Source: JALYNX01 sp964608055
Lineage (GTDB): Bacteria; Actinomycetota; Acidimicrobiia; Spongiisociales; ZC4RG35
Length of the DNA stretch: 31,036 bases
Assembly: GCA_964608055.1 (NCBI GenBank)
Contig: CAZSMJ010000009.1
Location: 1 to 31,036, forward strand
Reading direction: 5' to 3'
This document shows positions 29,639 through 31,036 of the stretch, in pieces. Numbering within the stretch: position 1 is the first letter of the stretch; each line of letters opens with the position of its first letter. The translations under genes were made by a program, and so were the position numbers. The notes beneath the pieces are model-generated. The model was not told the origin of the DNA. It did not search any database and was given only the letters and a program-made list of their open reading frames with translations.

Positions 29639-30849
29639 GCTTTGCACCAATCGAAGACATCGTGGCCGCCATCGTCAGAGGCGAAATGGTCATCATGGTC
29701 GACGACGAGGATCGCGAGAACGAGGGCGACCTCATCGTGGCCGCCGACACCGCGACCCAGGCCCAGATCGGGTTCATGCTCCGCCACACCAGTGGGATCA
29801 TCTGCCTGCCCGTCATAGGCGAGCGGCTCGACGAGCTCGACCTCCCGATGATGGTCGCCCGCAACACCGACGTTCGCCGAACCGCGTTCACCGTGTCGAT
29901 CGACTCCCGTTATGGCACCACGACCGGGATCTCGGCAGCCGATCGCTGGAAGACGATCCAGACCGTGATCGACCCCGAAACCAAGCCCGAGGACCTCGCC
30001 CGACCCGGTCACATGTACCCCCTGAGGTACGAGCCGGGTGGGGTTTTGAGGCGAGCTGGGCATACTGAGGCCGCAGTGGATCTGGCCGAACTGGCCGGCA
30101 GGTATCCGGCCGGGGTGCTGGCGGAGATCATGAACGACGACGGCACCGTGGCCCGTCTCGACGATCTGGAGCGTTTCGCCGACCAGCACGGGCTGTTGCT
30201 TGGCACCATTGCCGACCTGATCGCGTTTCGCCGCCAGCGGGAGAAGCTCGTCGAGAGGGTGGTCGAGGCAAGGATCCCGACCGAGCACGGCACATTTACC
30301 GCGGTCGGCTTTCGCTCGCTCATCGACGATCGACAACACATCGCCCTGGTGATGGGGGATCTTGGGGACGGTCAGGATGTACTGACCCGGGTTCACTCTG
30401 AATGCCTCACCGGTGATGTTTTCGGCAGCTTGCGCTGCGACTGCGGCGATCAGCTGGACCTGGCCCTGGCACGGGTTTCCGCCGAGGGGAGAGGCGTGGT
30501 CCTCTATATCCGCGGCCACGAGGGCAGGGGCATCGGTCTTCTCCACAAATTGGCCGCCTACCGGCTTCAGGACGAGGGACTCGACACGGTCGACGCCAAT
30601 GTGAACCTGGGGCTTCCGGTGGATTCGCGTGACTACGGGGTGGGTGCACAGATCCTCTATGACCTGGGTGTGCGCTCGATGCGCCTCATGACCAACAATC
30701 CCACCAAGCGGGCCGGCATCGAGGGCTATGGCCTGTCGATCGTGGAACAGGTGCCACTCTCCATCGAGGCCAACGAGGAGAACCGGGATTATCTAAGGAC
30801 CAAGGCGAGTCGTCTGGGCCATCAGATGGACCTGGGGACCGGGGCATGA
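29635..30849 (+). CDS. ribBA: Bifunctional DHBP synthase / GTP cyclohydrolase II
   Basis: It supplies both branches of riboflavin synthesis. It has 404 residues. The N-terminal DHBP synthase (~1-205) has D-D-E-D-R-E-N-E-G-D at 23-32, R-H-T-S-G-I, then T-T-T-G-I-S-A-x-D-R and R-P-G-H-M-Y-P-L-R. It ends in the A-G-H-T-E-A-A-V-D-L motif and an I-M-N-D-D-G segment. The C-terminal GTP cyclohydrolase II (~215-404) has zinc ligands C257, C268 and C270 in H-S-E-C and R-C-D-C. R-G-H-E-G-R-G-I-G-L and the T-N-N-P-x-K motif follow. Both halves look active. It overlaps ribE and ribH by ATGA. Confidence 0.97.
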   Translation: MSFAPIEDIVAAIVRGEMVIMVDDEDRENEGDLIVAADTATQAQIGFMLRHTSGIICLPVIGERLDELDLPMMVARNTDVRRTAFTVSIDSRYGTTTGISAADRWKTIQTVIDPETKPEDLARPGHMYPLRYEPGGVLRRAGHTEAAVDLAELAGRYPAGVLAEIMNDDGTVARLDDLERFADQHGLLLGTIADLIAFRRQREKLVERVVEARIPTEHGTFTAVGFRSLIDDRQHIALVMGDLGDGQDVLTRVHSECLTGDVFGSLRCDCGDQLDLALARVSAEGRGVVLYIRGHEGRGIGLLHKLAAYRLQDEGLDTVDANVNLGLPVDSRDYGVGAQILYDLGVRSMRLMTNNPTKRAGIEGYGLSIVEQVPLSIEANEENRDYLRTKASRLGHQMDLGTGA

Positions 30850-31036
30850 TCCGGGTCGTCGAAGGGTCGAAGTCCGGCGCCGGTCTCCACGTCGGCATCG
30901 GGGTCGCCAGCTGGAACCAGGGGGTCACCGATCGCCTCCTTCAGGGGGCACTCGATCGTCTCGCGGAGATGGAAGTCACCGAGATCACGGTGCTCCGGGT
31001 TCCCGGTGCGCTGGAGTTGCCCGTTGCGGTCAAGGC
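30846..31036 (+). CDS. ribH: 6,7-dimethyl-8-ribityllumazine synthase, N-terminal part (cut by window end)
   Basis: It condenses the ribityl pyrimidine with DHBP to form lumazine. Only the first 63 codons are in the window. The lumazine synthase pattern is visible: V-G-I-G-V-A-S-W-N-Q-G-V-T-D-R-L-L-Q-G-A near the N-terminus, then V-L-R-V-P-G-A-L-E-L-P-V-A. The residue before the conserved Asn is Trp rather than the common Phe, and G-A-F-E-L-P is G-A-L-E-L-P. The Trp variant is known in some lumazine synthases. ATG 30846 overlaps the ribBA stop (ATGA). The gene completes a ribD-ribE-ribBA-ribH operon. Confidence 0.93.
   Translation, partial: MIRVVEGSKSGAGLHVGIGVASWNQGVTDRLLQGALDRLAEMEVTEITVLRVPGALELPVAVK

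Noticed and set aside
1..31036. tRNA or rRNA genes, CRISPR arrays, insertion sequences, phage or defence genes
   Set aside because: Almost every base is explained by conserved housekeeping genes; no repeats, transposase motifs or RNA gene signatures were seen.

Overview
The window is a dense, GC-rich stretch of housekeeping chromosome from an actinobacterium, probably a deep-branching lineage such as Acidimicrobiia (inference). The evidence is an actinobacterial-type integration host factor (mIHF) between pyrF and gmk, a PriA that keeps its zinc cysteines but has lost its helicase motifs, a CoaBC of actinobacterial type, a PyrR operator placed beside a ribosome binding site rather than in an attenuator, and a Nur-like Fur protein with a matching Nur-type operator. 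The gene order joins two blocks that, as I recall, are separate in Mycobacterium: aroC-aroK-aroB-efp-nusB and pyrR-to-ribH.

Layout. 1-2461: end of aroE, a DUF4388 (PATAN-like) protein with an acidic linker, and a type IV prepilin peptidase; this may be the edge of a pilus locus. 2471-5141: aroC-aroK-aroB (shikimate pathway; no aroQ here). 5187-6292: efp-nusB, where NusB carries an N-terminal module resembling the IF-2 N-terminal domain. 6295-15089: a pyrimidine operon pyrR-pyrB-pyrC-carA-carB-pyrD-pyrF, encoding UMP synthesis except PyrE, preceded by a promoter, a PyrR-binding hairpin and a 15-codon leader peptide whose stop overlaps the pyrR start. 15144-20587: mihF-gmk-rpoZ-coaBC-metK-priA and a 41-residue lysine-rich protein. 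20580-23560, minus strand: a Fur-family regulator and an ECF metal transporter (cbiM-cbiN-cbiQ-cbiO) with a 25-bp Nur-like palindrome before cbiM. 23703-27910: def-fmt-rsmB and rpe plus a REC-GGDEF-like protein. 27986-31036: ribD-ribE-ribBA-ribH (cut at the window edge).

Expression logic. Most neighbours overlap by ATGA, GTGA or TGATG junctions, so translational coupling is the rule. Where a new transcript seems to begin, a TANNNT -10-like hexamer often sits only 6-9 nt before the start codon with no Shine-Dalgarno sequence (prepilin peptidase, aroC, metK, rpe, ribD), which suggests leaderless mRNAs.

No RNA genes, mobile elements, CRISPR arrays or clear rho-independent terminators were seen, and no gap between genes exceeds 300 bases. 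The most interesting signals are regulatory: the pyr leader, the Nur box, and two abutting 12-bp palindromes over the ribD promoter, which has no FMN riboswitch. The other strong leads are the IF2_N-like NusB fusion, a PriA whose N-terminus requires a non-canonical CTG start, and a class 1B-like PyrD without its usual PyrK partner.
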